A model generated the notes under the pieces. It saw nothing but the letters and a program-made list of their open reading frames with translations, searched no databases and had not been told where the DNA came from. A stretch of 56,085 nt of DNA, taken from the NCBI RefSeq assembly GCF_001437435.1, contig NZ_JQCB01000010.1, positions 1 through 56,085 on the forward strand, read 5' to 3'. A program made the translations under genes and the position numbers. Shown here piece by piece: positions 18,373-28,897 of the stretch (within the stretch, counting starts at the first letter, position 1; each line of letters starts with the position of its first letter). Source of the DNA: Furfurilactobacillus siliginis. GTDB lineage: Bacteria; Bacillota; Bacilli; Lactobacillales; Lactobacillaceae.

Positions 18373-18425
18373 ACAGCAGAAGGGCCCGAGACAAAAGTGA
18401 TTTTTGTCTCGGGCCCTTCTGCTGT
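18373..18425 (+). terminator. strong terminator hairpin
   Basis: 24-base perfect stem (18373-18396 with 18402-18425) and a 5-base loop; the core reads GAGACAAAA ... TTTTGTCTC, the same core as in several other hairpins of this window. Confidence 0.9.
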
Positions 18426-18601
18426 TTATAGATATAGATCATGGAAACATGTGCTAAAACCAATATCGTATATTAGCCATCTATTGAAAATTTACGAATT
18501 CTCTGTAAAGCTCTTAAATAAGCTTCAATGTTATCTGCATTGAGAAAAAGTTTGTTAAACTAGTGGTAATCACATTAACACACAGAATGGAGACGACAAT
18601 T

Positions 18602-19165
18602 ATGATTGTGACAGTTATTATTATTGCAGTACTCGTTATTTTAGTTTTAGCGTATATCGGTATCTACAACGGTTTGGTTCGTGCTCGCATGTACACGCAG
18701 GAATCCTGGAGCCAAATTGATGTTCAACTAAAACGTCGAAATGACTTAATTCCAAACTTGGTTGAAACTGTTAAAGGTTACAGTAACTATGAACAAGGCA
18801 CCTTAGAAAAGGTAATTGGGTTACGAAACCAGTTAGTTAACGCCCCTGCTGGCGATCATCAACAAACTATGGAACTGTCAGACCAGTTATCTAACTCGCT
18901 AAAAAGTATCTTTGCCGTAGCTGAAGCCTACCCAGATTTAAAAGCCAACGACGAATATACCAAGTTAATGGAAGAACTAAGCAATACTGAAAACAAGATT
19001 GCCTATTCACGGCAACTGTACAACTCAAGTGCCGCTAGTTTGAACACGAAAATTCAAACTTTCCCCACTAATCTGGTCGCAGGCATTCATCATTTCCAAG
19101 CAGCCGATTTCCTACAGGTCCCGGAAGAAGAAAAAGCTGCGCCAAAGGTTTCATTCGATAAGTAG
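18602..19165 (+). CDS. lemA: LemA family protein
   Basis: 187 residues: one N-terminal membrane helix (about 3-25) followed by a helical cytoplasmic or periplasmic-face domain with the LemA hallmark [20 protein letters not shown] and the repeated [16 protein letters not shown]. Function in bacteria is unclear; the gene commonly precedes htpX, as here. ATG at 18602 is preceded by ATGGAGACGACAATT, better than the upstream in-frame ATG at 18563. It lies 17 bases before htpX and forms an operon with it, possibly linked to envelope stress. Confidence 0.93.
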   Translation: MIVTVIIIAVLVILVLAYIGIYNGLVRARMYTQESWSQIDVQLKRRNDLIPNLVETVKGYSNYEQGTLEKVIGLRNQLVNAPAGDHQQTMELSDQLSNSLKSIFAVAEAYPDLKANDEYTKLMEELSNTENKIAYSRQLYNSSAASLNTKIQTFPTNLVAGIHHFQAADFLQVPEEEKAAPKVSFDK

Positions 19166-19182
19166 TTAAAGGAGACTTTCCG

Positions 19183-20082
19183 TTGCTATTCGAACAAATT
19201 CGACAAAACAAACGACGAACCGTTTATGTTCTGATTGGTTTTACCCTGTTGGTGCTCGCCATTGGTGCAGCAATCGGTTACGTATTTTTCAATAGTAGCA
19301 TGATGGGCTTGCTTATGGCATTAGTCATAAGCGTGGTCTACAGCGCCATCATGATTGGTAATTCGACCAATGTTGTTATGAGTATGAATAATGGCCACGA
19401 AATCACAACTGCCGATCAAGCACCGGAATTATGGCACGTAGTTGAGGACATGGCATTAGTTGCACAGGTGCCAATGCCGCGTGTATTTATCATTGACGAT
19501 GCCAGTCCTAACGCCTTTGCCACTGGTAATGACCCACAGCATGCTGCTGTCGCCGCTACCTCAGGCATTCTGCAAATGCTCAACCGTGAAGAATTAGAAG
19601 GTGTCATTGGGCATGAAATGAGCCACGTACGTAACTATGACATCCGCCTCCAAACAATTGCGTTGGCTTTATCGGCCGCCATTAGCCTCCTCGTCAATAT
19701 CGGGATGAATTCATTCTGGTGGGGTGGCGGGCGCCGCAGTCGTGATGATGACGATAACGGCGGCTATGGTCAAATCATCATGTTGGTCCTTTCAATCGTT
19801 TTGGTAATTCTCGGTCCCCTCGCTGCCTCCATTGCGCAGATGGCACTATCACGTAATCGTGAATACCTCGCTGATGCTGGAAGCGTTGAACTAACTCGTA
19901 ATCCTCAAGGGTTGATTTCTGCATTGCAGAAAATTTCGGGTGGTGAACCGATGAAAGCCGCGGATCCAAGTAGTGCATCACTTTATATTTCGGATCCTTT
20001 TAAAAGCAAGCGAACTTTTGCGAATCTATTTGATACGCATCCCCCGATGGATGAACGAATTGCACGACTTGAAAAAATGTAA
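19183..20082 (+). CDS. htpX: HtpX membrane zinc metalloprotease
   Basis: 299 residues. Membrane-bound M48 protease for quality control of membrane proteins. Two N-terminal membrane helices (about 15-60), the zinc-binding HEMSH in [14 protein letters not shown], two more helices, and the third zinc ligand in the [14 protein letters not shown] segment. Translation starts at TTG (19183) behind AAAGGAGACTTTCCG. A Ser/Arg/Asp-rich insert ([16 protein letters not shown]) lies between helices. It shares a terminator with prfC. Confidence 0.95.
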   Translation: MLFEQIRQNKRRTVYVLIGFTLLVLAIGAAIGYVFFNSSMMGLLMALVISVVYSAIMIGNSTNVVMSMNNGHEITTADQAPELWHVVEDMALVAQVPMPRVFIIDDASPNAFATGNDPQHAAVAATSGILQMLNREELEGVIGHEMSHVRNYDIRLQTIALALSAAISLLVNIGMNSFWWGGGRRSRDDDDNGGYGQIIMLVLSIVLVILGPLAASIAQMALSRNREYLADAGSVELTRNPQGLISALQKISGGEPMKAADPSSASLYISDPFKSKRTFANLFDTHPPMDERIARLEKM

Positions 20083-20122
20083 AAATAACGGATCAGCCTT
20101 TATCAGCTGATCCGTTATTTTT
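20081..20122. terminator. shared terminator of htpX and prfC
   Basis: 17-base perfect stem (AAAAATAACGGATCAGC with its complement, 20081-20097/20106-20122) and an 8-base loop, with A and T runs on both sides. It overlaps both stop codons of the convergent genes. Confidence 0.9.
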
Positions 20123-21689
20123 ATAACCTACTTGTCAATTTAACGTCTGGATATTTCTGTTGGAACCAATTCTCGGCAAATTGGTTTTCAAACAAGAATA
20201 GTGGCTGGTCTTCACGATCCTTAACCAGTAAGTTTCGACTGGAAGCCATTCTTTCATCCAACTGTTCTGGATCAATCCATCGTGCAATCTTGTTACCCAT
20301 TGTTTCCATCAGGACATCAGAATTATATTCATTCTGCATCCGAAATTGGAAAACTTCAAACTGCAACTGACCAACTGCTCCCAAAATATAGTCATTTGAA
20401 CTATAAGACCGGAACATTTGAATAGCACCTTCTTGGACCAGCTGCTGGATTCCTTTGTGGAAAGACTTCTGCTTCATCACATTCTTGGCTGTTACGTGAA
20501 CAAACAACTCAGGTGTAAATTGCGGTAGTTTTTCAAATTGAAAATCATTTTTACCAGTATAAATGGTATCACCAATTTGAAAATTACCGGTATCATATAA
20601 CCCGATAATGTCACCAGCAACCGCCGTTTCAACGTTTTCACGTTCTTCAGCCATGAATTGAGTCGAGTTACTTAAACGCATCGATTTTTGATCACGCTCA
20701 AGGGTAACATCCATTCCCCGCTTAAACTCACCCGAACAAATTCGTACAAACGCAATACGATCACGATGATTAGGATTCATGTTGGCTTGAATTTTAAAGA
20801 CAAATCCCGAAAAAACATCATCCGTGGGCTTGATAACCGACTCATCACGAGTCTTATGTGGCGTCGGCGCAGGTGCAAATTGCATGTAAGATTGTAAAAA
20901 TGTCTCGACACCAAAGTTCGCTAACGCTGATCCAAAGAATACTGGCGTTAAGTCTCCAGACATAATCTTATCTTCGCTCAACTCATTTCCAGCAGACTGG
21001 ACTAATTCAACTTCATCCAGGGTATCCTGCCATTGTGAATCTTGATGTAATGGTTCGTCACTAGCGATATCACCGTTTTCATCCAAATCCAAATAAGCGT
21101 GATTGCCCTGTGGTTTGTATAGTGCAACTCGTTTGTTGTAGATATCATAAAGCCCTTTTAGGCCTTTTCCCATTCCAATGGGCCAGTTCATTGGATACGT
21201 TTCAATTCCTAAGACATCCTCAATTTCTGCTAGCAAATCAAGGGGTTCACGACCATCACGATCCAGTTTGTTTAGGAAAGTAAAGATCGGAATTCCCCGC
21301 ATTTTACAAATTTGGAACAGCTTTTTAGTTTGTGGTTCGATTCCTTTAGCTGAATCAATTACCATGACCGCTGAATCAACGGCCATCAGCGTCCGATACG
21401 TATCTTCTGAAAAATCTTCATGCCCTGGGGTATCCAAAATATTGATTCGTTTGCCTTCGTAATCAAACTGCATGACAGAACTCGTCACTGATATACCACG
21501 TTTTTTTTCAATTTCCATCCAGTCAGAAGTCGCAAACTTACCTGTTTTACGGCCCTTAACAGTCCCTGCTTCGCGCACCACCCCACCGAACAACAGCATC
21601 TGTTCGGTAATGGTTGTCTTCCCAGCATCGGGATGTGAAATGATTGCGAAGGTTCGACGTTTATTAACCGCTGTTTCTAATTCAGTCAT
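20121..21689 (-). CDS. prfC: peptide chain release factor 3
   Basis: 522 residues. GTPase that recycles RF1/RF2 from the ribosome after termination. G-domain motifs: G1 [13 protein letters not shown] (about 18-30), G3 [14 protein letters not shown] and G4 [10 protein letters not shown]; the EF-G-like domains 2 and 3 follow. Normal length. ATG preceded by GAAAGTGAG. Single gene. Confidence 0.96.
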   Translation of the reverse strand: MTELETAVNKRRTFAIISHPDAGKTTITEQMLLFGGVVREAGTVKGRKTGKFATSDWMEIEKKRGISVTSSVMQFDYEGKRINILDTPGHEDFSEDTYRTLMAVDSAVMVIDSAKGIEPQTKKLFQICKMRGIPIFTFLNKLDRDGREPLDLLAEIEDVLGIETYPMNWPIGMGKGLKGLYDIYNKRVALYKPQGNHAYLDLDENGDIASDEPLHQDSQWQDTLDEVELVQSAGNELSEDKIMSGDLTPVFFGSALANFGVETFLQSYMQFAPAPTPHKTRDESVIKPTDDVFSGFVFKIQANMNPNHRDRIAFVRICSGEFKRGMDVTLERDQKSMRLSNSTQFMAEERENVETAVAGDIIGLYDTGNFQIGDTIYTGKNDFQFEKLPQFTPELFVHVTAKNVMKQKSFHKGIQQLVQEGAIQMFRSYSSNDYILGAVGQLQFEVFQFRMQNEYNSDVLMETMGNKIARWIDPEQLDERMASSRNLLVKDREDQPLFLFENQFAENWFQQKYPDVKLTSRL

Positions 21690-21785
21690 TAAGGCTCACT
21701 TTCTTGTTTACAACAAAATAATGTTCTTTATCTAATAAAACACAAATTCTTCGATATTTCATCTCTAACCAAATTTTTCTGATGC

Positions 21786-24443
21786 TCACTTTCTCTTGCT
21801 ACTTTTTAATTCGTACCAAAGCGCTACAGCAATTGTAGCAACTAAAGAAGAACTGGAAATGATAATACCAGAAATCAATCCTGTTGGCGTATAACTGAGC
21901 GTAGTCTTTTTAGAAGATGCTTCTGTTTCAATTCCCAACATTGAGCCAACTGCTTTTTTAATCTTTAATGGTCTATTTGCTTGATCAACCGCGTGCCAAC
22001 CTTTGTCATAGGGAATGGTTAGCATAAGATGTTTTGCTGCACTGGGGACATTAACTCGAATTCGACGACTATTAATCAGGTGTACATTAATCTTTTTCTG
22101 GGGATTAAGTCTAGCTTGTCCTTCAAGCATAACCTTTTCATTCTGCGTATATGCATTAGGACTGGTATTTAAACCAACGATCTTTGCGCCATCGACTGCT
22201 CTGACAGTTACCTTCACTGTCTGATTAGTCTTTTGATGACCTAACGCAACGATGCCATTTTCACCTTCCGTTCTGTAGTCAGATACAAAATGCCCATTAA
22301 CGTACATTTGCAACGGTTGGTGAACGATGTCACCCTTCTTTTCAGGTAAGTTTAAGTATAAGCCACCAGTTTGCTTTGGCGTAATTACATAACTAATTTC
22401 CCGTCTACCGGTACTTTCACTTTGCGTTATCTCATCAGGTATATTTAAGAGCGCCTTGTTCAACCCGGTTAGTTTCATCCATAACCTATTTTGTACCTCG
22501 AAAGGATTCTTGGTCTGATGCAGTGCTTTGGTTGGTGCTAAAGCTTCATCTCGCACACTGACGGCTAACGGCATTGACTTTGTTGTTTTATAAATTGTTA
22601 GACCATCTACATCTCCCACTTTATGCCCTTTACTCTCCAATGATGGGAAATTATCATATCCTAAATCAGACGTTGCCGCATTAAAGTCCTTCCGTAACTT
22701 AGCATTATTATTTTCAATTCTGTATTTAATACCAAAGAGATTATCAATAGCCAATGTGGATCCATTATTGTAATTTACCCATCGCGTTTGATAATTCTGA
22801 AAGTAGCCTAGTGACGACCAAAAATTAACTAAATTGGTTCCCTGCGTTGATGTATAACCACCCACGCCACGATAATTGAAAAGCATTCCTTGGTTAGTTG
22901 ACTGTTCGGTCGATACACCAACTCGATAAAAACTTTTGTCATCTTGCTGAACAAATTTCACGGCTTTAGCCATTGAAGTTGTATATCTAGCAAACGATTG
23001 GGAACTGAGGGTAGAACTATTAGTTTTCCAACTATTCCGAGCGCCATAGGCTACATCACCAAAAGATAACAGTATCACAGCTAATAATGCAACAGATGAA
23101 CCATTTCCACTCCACTTGTGTAAGCTAAAGCATAACGCAACAACAATGGCTACGTTATATATGATTACCCAGCTTGTTATAAAAGGCTCTACCTTTGAAA
23201 GAACCAACAAGGCCGCTCCAAAAAGCATGAGCCCCTTTAACAATGATCTTCTAGATACGCTGAAGCCCTTGTGCAGAGAAGTAGCAGCTAGTAAGGTAAT
23301 GAAAAATCCTATTGTATAGGACTCACGGTGAGGAAATCCATTCGGTGCCGTGAATACATGCCAAGCGAAGTATGACGCATCGATATTACTTAAGCCAAGT
23401 ATGAGGAGAAGCATTGCACCCCAACTCAATTTTTCTTTAAGGTCAACGTTATCATTTAAAAAGAATGACACTATCATAATTAGCATCAGACTACCTGTAA
23501 AAATTAACGGTCCGACATGCGGTTCAGTTCCTGGAATGCCTCCAAGAACTTCACGACCTAAGTCGACCCAGTTAGTGATAAAGTTCAGATTATACTCAAC
23601 TGGAGCCTTAGCAACACCCACAGTTGATTCAAAACTCGGCAGCAAAACAACAGCTGCCAGTCCTATTCCCAAAGCACCGGAAATAATTGTACTAATTGTG
23701 TGTTTGATAAGTTCCTGCAATTCAACGTGCTGTTGAACTGATAAAAGAATCAAAAACAAAAAATAAAACGCAAGGAAAAAGCAACTGATATAAGATGTGT
23801 AATAGTTTGTAATCAATCCATACGTCAATACCGCCCCAAACAAATATGGCTTATTACCATTAAATATCTTTTCAAGTCCAAGAACCATTAATGGTAAAAG
23901 AATCAAAACATCTAACCACATCACGTTCGACATATATACGACAGCAAAGGCCATAAATGAGTACGTTGTTCCAACAAGGACATCAATCATTCGCAAATGA
24001 TTCTGTAAATGCGTCTTAAATAAATTCAAACGAAAATGAACCCGTAAAAAATAATACATTGATAGAGACGCTAAACTGATTTTGAGCCAAGCTAAAACCA
24101 ACAAAAATAATGGCATTTTTGAAAGTGGAAAGAAAATTATCAACACATTAATAGGGTTCAGCAAATAGTATGTAAGAACACCGAAAAAGTTATTCCCAAT
24201 GGCGGCCTGAAAACTGTATAAAAAGCCTGTTGGATTCGTTAGGTTTTGTTTCAAATAGCCAAAGAAACTCATATATTGATTATTAGCATCAATATATGCG
24301 ATTGTCTTATCTCCAAATGGTTCAATTCCCAAACTAATCAGTAACACTAAAAATATGCACGCCGGAATAACGAGTGCTGCTATAGCTCCCATGCTTCTGC
24401 TATTTTCAAACTGAGTTACCCTTTTATTAATCCAAGTTTTCAA
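21786..24443 (-). CDS. second YfhO-family multi-pass membrane protein
   Basis: 885 residues, about twelve membrane segments in the first half, an extracellular domain after residue about 480 and a final membrane helix. The start region DANNQYMSFFGYLKQNL fits YfhO. Such proteins transfer sugars from undecaprenyl-phosphate to surface polymers. It starts with TTG at 24443, with GGAGG eight bases before. It is the last gene of the polysaccharide transcription unit and is AT-richer than the first YfhO gene (9385-12273), with which it shares the fold but little close identity by eye. Confidence 0.8.
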   Translation of the reverse strand: MKTWINKRVTQFENSRSMGAIAALVIPACIFLVLLISLGIEPFGDKTIAYIDANNQYMSFFGYLKQNLTNPTGFLYSFQAAIGNNFFGVLTYYLLNPINVLIIFFPLSKMPLFLLVLAWLKISLASLSMYYFLRVHFRLNLFKTHLQNHLRMIDVLVGTTYSFMAFAVVYMSNVMWLDVLILLPLMVLGLEKIFNGNKPYLFGAVLTYGLITNYYTSYISCFFLAFYFLFLILLSVQQHVELQELIKHTISTIISGALGIGLAAVVLLPSFESTVGVAKAPVEYNLNFITNWVDLGREVLGGIPGTEPHVGPLIFTGSLMLIMIVSFFLNDNVDLKEKLSWGAMLLLILGLSNIDASYFAWHVFTAPNGFPHRESYTIGFFITLLAATSLHKGFSVSRRSLLKGLMLFGAALLVLSKVEPFITSWVIIYNVAIVVALCFSLHKWSGNGSSVALLAVILLSFGDVAYGARNSWKTNSSTLSSQSFARYTTSMAKAVKFVQQDDKSFYRVGVSTEQSTNQGMLFNYRGVGGYTSTQGTNLVNFWSSLGYFQNYQTRWVNYNNGSTLAIDNLFGIKYRIENNNAKLRKDFNAATSDLGYDNFPSLESKGHKVGDVDGLTIYKTTKSMPLAVSVRDEALAPTKALHQTKNPFEVQNRLWMKLTGLNKALLNIPDEITQSESTGRREISYVITPKQTGGLYLNLPEKKGDIVHQPLQMYVNGHFVSDYRTEGENGIVALGHQKTNQTVKVTVRAVDGAKIVGLNTSPNAYTQNEKVMLEGQARLNPQKKINVHLINSRRIRVNVPSAAKHLMLTIPYDKGWHAVDQANRPLKIKKAVGSMLGIETEASSKKTTLSYTPTGLISGIIISSSSLVATIAVALWYELKSSKRK

Positions 24444-24522
24444 CTACTTGACCTCCGAGAATACGTAATAAGTTTGTGTAATTTCACTGTACCGACAATT
24501 GGATACTCAAAAAAACTGCTAC

Positions 24523-25917
24523 TTAGGCAGTTTTTACAGTTTCTATAGATTTTTTTAATATCTTCAATCCAACAACATAAAAGAAAAAAGAAATCAAAAT
24601 ATAGTATTCAGACCAAGAAAAAATGAAAAATGCTAAGAAAGCAAACATTGCAAGATAGATTTCAAATGCATCTGACAGTAACAAATATAGTTTGCTGCTA
24701 TCAGTAGGATTATTTGTGTTCAAAAGGAGCTTTTTAAATTTTAGCGTTGTAATCAGCTGCTTATAAATATAAACAACTGGTGCAACGACTAGCAGCAAAC
24801 CAAATTGGGCTAGCCACCCTCCCCAGATACTTAAAATAGGATAACCACCGGTAGCATAAACATAGATAAACTCCCAGTTGCTTTTTGACCATTCTGGCGC
24901 ATTCTCAACTAAATACGGTCCGGTCCACCCATTTCCGACACCCAATAATGGATGCTGAAAAAATGTAATAAAGAGTGCAATGGTACCGCCCAAACGATTA
25001 TCGGTTCCTGACTTCTTAAACAGATAATCGTTTAGCAAATGACGAACTGGTGAAACTAGCAAATATGCTATAAAAGCTAGAACCAGCGCAACACCAGCGA
25101 CTTTCATCAAAAATTTACGTTCATGCTGATTGGATTTCCAAAATAAGGCCATTATGGAAAGCCCGATCACTAAAAATCCAGTTGTTGTCTTTGCAAAAAA
25201 TAATACTAAAAGCGTTACTAAAAATAGGCCAATCAATAAATATCTCTGCTTTTTTTCATTATATTTTGTATTAGAAAAGAAAACAAAATGATTCCCAATC
25301 CCGGCCACTAACAGTGGAATAAATACAAGACCAATCTGGCCTGCCAAATAGCCCGCCTCTGCTTCAAATCCATTTATTCTACCCATGGTGGTTGCATAAC
25401 TACCGTTCACATAGAAGTTGCGCCCATGCCATCTTTTCTCAAACATCATCGCTAGGAAATCAACCCAGCCATGCAAAAGCGGCGTCATGCTAGCAATAAT
25501 CTGTGGAATTAACACAACTAACTCAAAAATTGCTAACGTAATTAACGTTGACCGCACAAACGTGAGGATTGACGCAGTTGAGTTAATTGTTAAGGATACC
25601 GCGTAATACGCTAAAACAAACGTAGCAACAAGACCAATAATATCCACGAAAGAGGTTACAATCCCAATTCCCTGAATAGAATCTGTATACTTCGCATAAG
25701 ATCTTGCAATGACAATAAATTGTGCAAATAACACAAGTAATGTATACAGGACAACCCCTCTAGAAATATGTGGCGCACTCAATGAGTCCGTTCGCTGGCT
25801 CGCTTCAAATAAGACAAGGATTAATAAAGCAACGAATGGAAGCTCTGCCACAGTTCCTGGTAATCCGTACGAAAACACCCTTGTAAATAATGAAATGGGT
25901 ATTAGAATACCTGACAT
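24523..25917 (-). CDS. Wzy-like polysaccharide polymerase / O-antigen ligase family protein
   Basis: 464 residues, about eleven membrane segments, with a long extracellular loop (about 155-210, GSYATTMGRINGFEAEAGYLAGQIG) and a later loop with HPLLGVGNGWTGP, the pattern seen in Wzy/WaaL proteins. It would join repeat units of an extracellular polysaccharide outside the membrane. It lies 17 bases downstream of the Wzz-like gene and upstream of yfhO, all minus strand. Polymerases are highly diverged, so the assignment rests on topology and context. Confidence 0.75.
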   Translation of the reverse strand: MSGILIPISLFTRVFSYGLPGTVAELPFVALLILVLFEASQRTDSLSAPHISRGVVLYTLLVLFAQFIVIARSYAKYTDSIQGIGIVTSFVDIIGLVATFVLAYYAVSLTINSTASILTFVRSTLITLAIFELVVLIPQIIASMTPLLHGWVDFLAMMFEKRWHGRNFYVNGSYATTMGRINGFEAEAGYLAGQIGLVFIPLLVAGIGNHFVFFSNTKYNEKKQRYLLIGLFLVTLLVLFFAKTTTGFLVIGLSIMALFWKSNQHERKFLMKVAGVALVLAFIAYLLVSPVRHLLNDYLFKKSGTDNRLGGTIALFITFFQHPLLGVGNGWTGPYLVENAPEWSKSNWEFIYVYATGGYPILSIWGGWLAQFGLLLVVAPVVYIYKQLITTLKFKKLLLNTNNPTDSSKLYLLLSDAFEIYLAMFAFLAFFIFSWSEYYILISFFFYVVGLKILKKSIETVKTA

Positions 25918-25934
25918 GATTTTAAATTCCTATC

Positions 25935-26555
25935 TTAACGTCGTTGATTTTTAAATAAGTCAATTCCAAACACCACGATAGCACCCAAAACTAGACCAGC
26001 AGCCAAACCATAAATAGTTAATTTATGAACGTTTGGCGTCGTGACAGTATCGACTGTATGATCTTCAGCAGGTGCCAGCAGTTCCACAGAGCCACCATGT
26101 TTGATGTATTTAGGTAATGATTTCTGAACCGTTTTAGCAGTCACATTTGCTAGCTTAATTGCAATGTTACGAGAATCATTGGTAGCTGCAATCGTCAACA
26201 CTGCAGAGTCCGCATTGGTAGTAGTGCTAATTTGTCCATTAAGCTGATTCTTATCCTCAGTAAATCCTTTTGTACCGCGCATACTTTTGTATACACGATT
26301 TGTCGTGATTGGGTCATCAATGATTTGTGCATACGTATTCATTTTTAAAACATCTGCACGTGTGAGTGAATCTGAATCTTTTGCATTCTTATCGTGTGCA
26401 ATCACTATTGATCGATGAGCTGTATATGTTGTCTTTTGTTGATGCTTTAATATCGCAAAAGTTGCTCCGCCAGCAACAATCCCAACCAGCAAGACAATTA
26501 AAATATTCTTACAAAATATTTTCCATAATTCCCCAATTGAATAATCAGTCTTCAT
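25935..26555 (-). CDS. Wzz/CpsC-like polysaccharide chain-length protein
   Basis: 206 residues with two membrane helices (about 17-37 and 180-198) enclosing an extracellular domain, the Wzz/CpsC topology. The N-terminus IGELWKIFCKNILIVLLVG and the segment with Y.A...I.I fit polysaccharide co-polymerases. No tyrosine-kinase (CpsD) gene is present in this window, so how it is controlled is unknown. Good GAGGAGA ribosome site. Confidence 0.85.
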   Translation of the reverse strand: MKTDYSIGELWKIFCKNILIVLLVGIVAGGATFAILKHQQKTTYTAHRSIVIAHDKNAKDSDSLTRADVLKMNTYAQIIDDPITTNRVYKSMRGTKGFTEDKNQLNGQISTTTNADSAVLTIAATNDSRNIAIKLANVTAKTVQKSLPKYIKHGGSVELLAPAEDHTVDTVTTPNVHKLTIYGLAAGLVLGAIVVFGIDLFKNQRR

Positions 26556-26573
26556 TAATCTTTCTCCTCATCC

Positions 26574-27368
26574 TTATCGAATCTTTACGTCTAAATGATG
26601 ATCTTCTCGTTGATCCACCGCGGGCATCTGTAAATAATTGCCGTAGGAATATTTTAAGTACTCATCATATTTAGTTGGAACTGATAGCATATGCTCTTCA
26701 AAAGGCAATTGCGTTTTTCCAGCGAACCATGAGCTTTCCAGCTTGTATTGTGTAAACAGTGCACCGCTTGCATCTGCATATGCTGATGCATTAGAACGCC
26801 CATTATACCTTTGTGCCAACTTATCTAATTGCTCGGCAAAGCGCCGAGCCCCAATCATGTGTGTTAACTTAACAACAACCCGTTTCACTGGATTTTTATG
26901 CAAGCTATATTTTTGAATGGCCGTCATTAATAATTTTCGTGAAATACTTTCATGAATCAAAAACAATTTAGCCTTCAAAGAACCCTCTGGTAAACAGTCC
27001 AGTGGAAAGATATCAATAAACAAACCGTAATCGGCAATATCATACTTATTTGATTCTATTACTTGTGTGTGCGGATCAACCAGTTTTGCATAAGAATAAT
27101 AATAGTCGTGATGCGAATATAAGCTAAACAAATCATATTCACCATCTTGCTCCAATATCTTCAGAAGCTTATTATAAGCTTCACGCTTCATGTAAATATC
27201 GACATCATCATCCCATGGAATAAAACCTTTGTGTCGAACCGCACCAATTAACGTCCCACCACATAAGAAATATTCCAAGTCGTTTTCCTGGCAAATTGCA
27301 TTCAAATAAGCGAGCATTTTTAGTTCGCGATCATGAATTTCAACTAGTGATAATTGATTCTGACTCAT
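26574..27368 (-). CDS. LicD family phosphotransferase
   Basis: 264 residues. LicD proteins attach phosphocholine (or another phospho-group, from a CDP-activated donor) to a surface glycan. The signature GGTLIGAVRHKGFIPWDDDV is intact (about residues 37-57), as is IDIFPLD. Start ATG overlaps the stop of the GT2 gene by one base. A complete choline-activation operon lies 11 kb away (38180-41739), which supports phosphocholine as the donor group here, but LicD relatives with other donors exist (FKTN-type), so the substrate is inferred. Confidence 0.88.
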   Translation of the reverse strand: MSQNQLSLVEIHDRELKMLAYLNAICQENDLEYFLCGGTLIGAVRHKGFIPWDDDVDIYMKREAYNKLLKILEQDGEYDLFSLYSHHDYYYSYAKLVDPHTQVIESNKYDIADYGLFIDIFPLDCLPEGSLKAKLFLIHESISRKLLMTAIQKYSLHKNPVKRVVVKLTHMIGARRFAEQLDKLAQRYNGRSNASAYADASGALFTQYKLESSWFAGKTQLPFEEHMLSVPTKYDEYLKYSYGNYLQMPAVDQREDHHLDVKIR

Positions 27369-28276
27369 TATGAATTTCCTTTTTGATCAGGGAATGTAAT
27401 ATGTGGTCTAAACACAAATCCTGCAAACATGCCCTTCAAAATTATGTTTATCCGTTTCATTCGCTTATTTGGACTATGTCTGATAACTTTATAAATCGCA
27501 TATACATCACGTAAAAGTTGCGTGAACAATCCATGAAACCCACCATGATGCGATTCAGTATAAATAGAATTACGATAACTATAATAATACCTAGGGATCC
27601 GTCCTTCACTATCCGAAACTATATCTACACCATGATTAGCGGTCATCTTATGAATAACGATGCTATCGGTGACACAATAACAATCATATTTTTCTGAGAT
27701 TCGAACCGTAAATTCATAGTCATCGCCCCAGACAAAGAATTCTTTAATTGGTAAACCTAATTTTTTTACCGTTTTGATTGGAACTAACAAAGAAACGAAT
27801 GACGCAGCCTTCACTGCCACTAATCCTTTATCAGCCAAATTATTCCACTGCCCTACTATGTACGGAATATTCATCACAGCTGCTCCGCCATCAGTCCAAC
27901 GGACATTACTACAGGTGAATCCGTCGCCAACGATTTGATCAGCAAAAGGATTAATTAATTTTTCTAAAGCATCGGCCTTAGGAATTGTGTCATCATCCAT
28001 AACCCATAAAAAATCGTTAGTGCGATTCTGTATAGCGCTGTTCATTCCGAGGCTAAAGCCACCAGCCCCACCAATATTTTCTGTTGTGGATACAATCGTG
28101 ATATTATTTTGACTGGCTTGTAGACTTTCTAAAAAATCAGCAGTCCCGTCTGTACTATTATTATTAACTATTATTAATTCATTAACCGGGTGCGTTTGGC
28201 TTAAAATTGCCGCAACACTTTCTTTTAATAAAGCCAATCGGTTGTATGTAACCAACACGGCTCCCACGTTCTTCAT
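27368..28276 (-). CDS. GT2 glycosyltransferase, GlfT2/rhamnosyl-like
   Basis: 302 residues. GT-A fold: nucleotide-binding VLVTYNRLALLKESV at the start, NNNSTDGT, and the metal-binding WVMDDDTIP. The DDD motif and layout fit the group that contains galactofuranosyl and rhamnosyl transferases. UDP-galactopyranose mutase in the same locus (32858-33979) makes galactofuranose a plausible substrate. ATG preceded by GAGGTTCGGTA. First gene of the GT2-licD-wzz-wzy-yfhO unit. Confidence 0.85.
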   Translation of the reverse strand: MKNVGAVLVTYNRLALLKESVAAILSQTHPVNELIIVNNNSTDGTADFLESLQASQNNITIVSTTENIGGAGGFSLGMNSAIQNRTNDFLWVMDDDTIPKADALEKLINPFADQIVGDGFTCSNVRWTDGGAAVMNIPYIVGQWNNLADKGLVAVKAASFVSLLVPIKTVKKLGLPIKEFFVWGDDYEFTVRISEKYDCYCVTDSIVIHKMTANHGVDIVSDSEGRIPRYYYSYRNSIYTESHHGGFHGLFTQLLRDVYAIYKVIRHSPNKRMKRINIILKGMFAGFVFRPHITFPDQKGNS

Positions 28277-28732
28277 TACCGAACCTCATCTCTCAATTAT
28301 CTACAGCTACCTATGAAGGATACACAAGAAATTGACGTTGAACAACATATTAAGCAAATCATTGTAAAAAAATAAAACAATACTCATATTTCAAATACTG
28401 ATATCAGTTATCATAATCGGCCGCCACATAAATTACGCTATTGAACCAAGCACCAATAAATCGAATGGTCATCGGTATGCTACATGCATTTCATTTTAAA
28501 ATGGCCTAATATCTATTTTTTCCGACACAATTACTATCTTCACACTTTCAACCTGGTGAATGCCAATTGCACTCGTAAGAACTATTTAAGAAGCATATGC
28601 TGTTCGAATCAATGTCAAACTTCCAAAGTTGATTGTCTATCATCCAATGAATCACTTAAAAGGTATCCATTTCATTTATGCCACGATACAAAGCAAATCA
28701 CATATTTTCTTTAACCTTTTCCATTCATAATT
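28277..28732. other. AT-rich intergenic region, no convincing gene
   Basis: About 450 AT-rich bases between the GT2 gene and the terminator of the glucosaminidase gene. A 76-codon plus-strand frame (28484-28714) has no ribosome site and no recognisable domain. The promoter of the GT2 operon must lie here, but I find no clear consensus. Confidence 0.5.
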
Positions 28733-28803
28733 AAAAAAGTGTCCGAGACTGTGATCAGCCCTGTCAATTTGACAAGGCCAATCGCAGTCCCAGACACTTT
28801 TTT
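28733..28803 (-). terminator. terminator of the glucosaminidase gene
   Basis: Long imperfect hairpin; outer stem AAAAAAGTGTC (28733-28743) with GACACTTTTTT (28793-28803), inner pairing GAGACTG with CAGTCC-like and CTGTCAA with TTGACAA. The minus strand ends in six T. Confidence 0.8.
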
Positions 28804-28897
28804 GAGTTACGAACTTAAACAGTGAAACCGTGGACAAATTACCTTATTCGTTTATTGATGCAGACTCTAAGATCAGAATTGTACGCTAACTTAAACG

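Noticed and set aside
28484-28714. 76-codon open frame on the plus strand in the gap before the glucosaminidase terminator
   Set aside because: No ribosome site, no recognisable domain, odd composition rich in Cys, Asn and Tyr; it looks like chance in AT-rich DNA.
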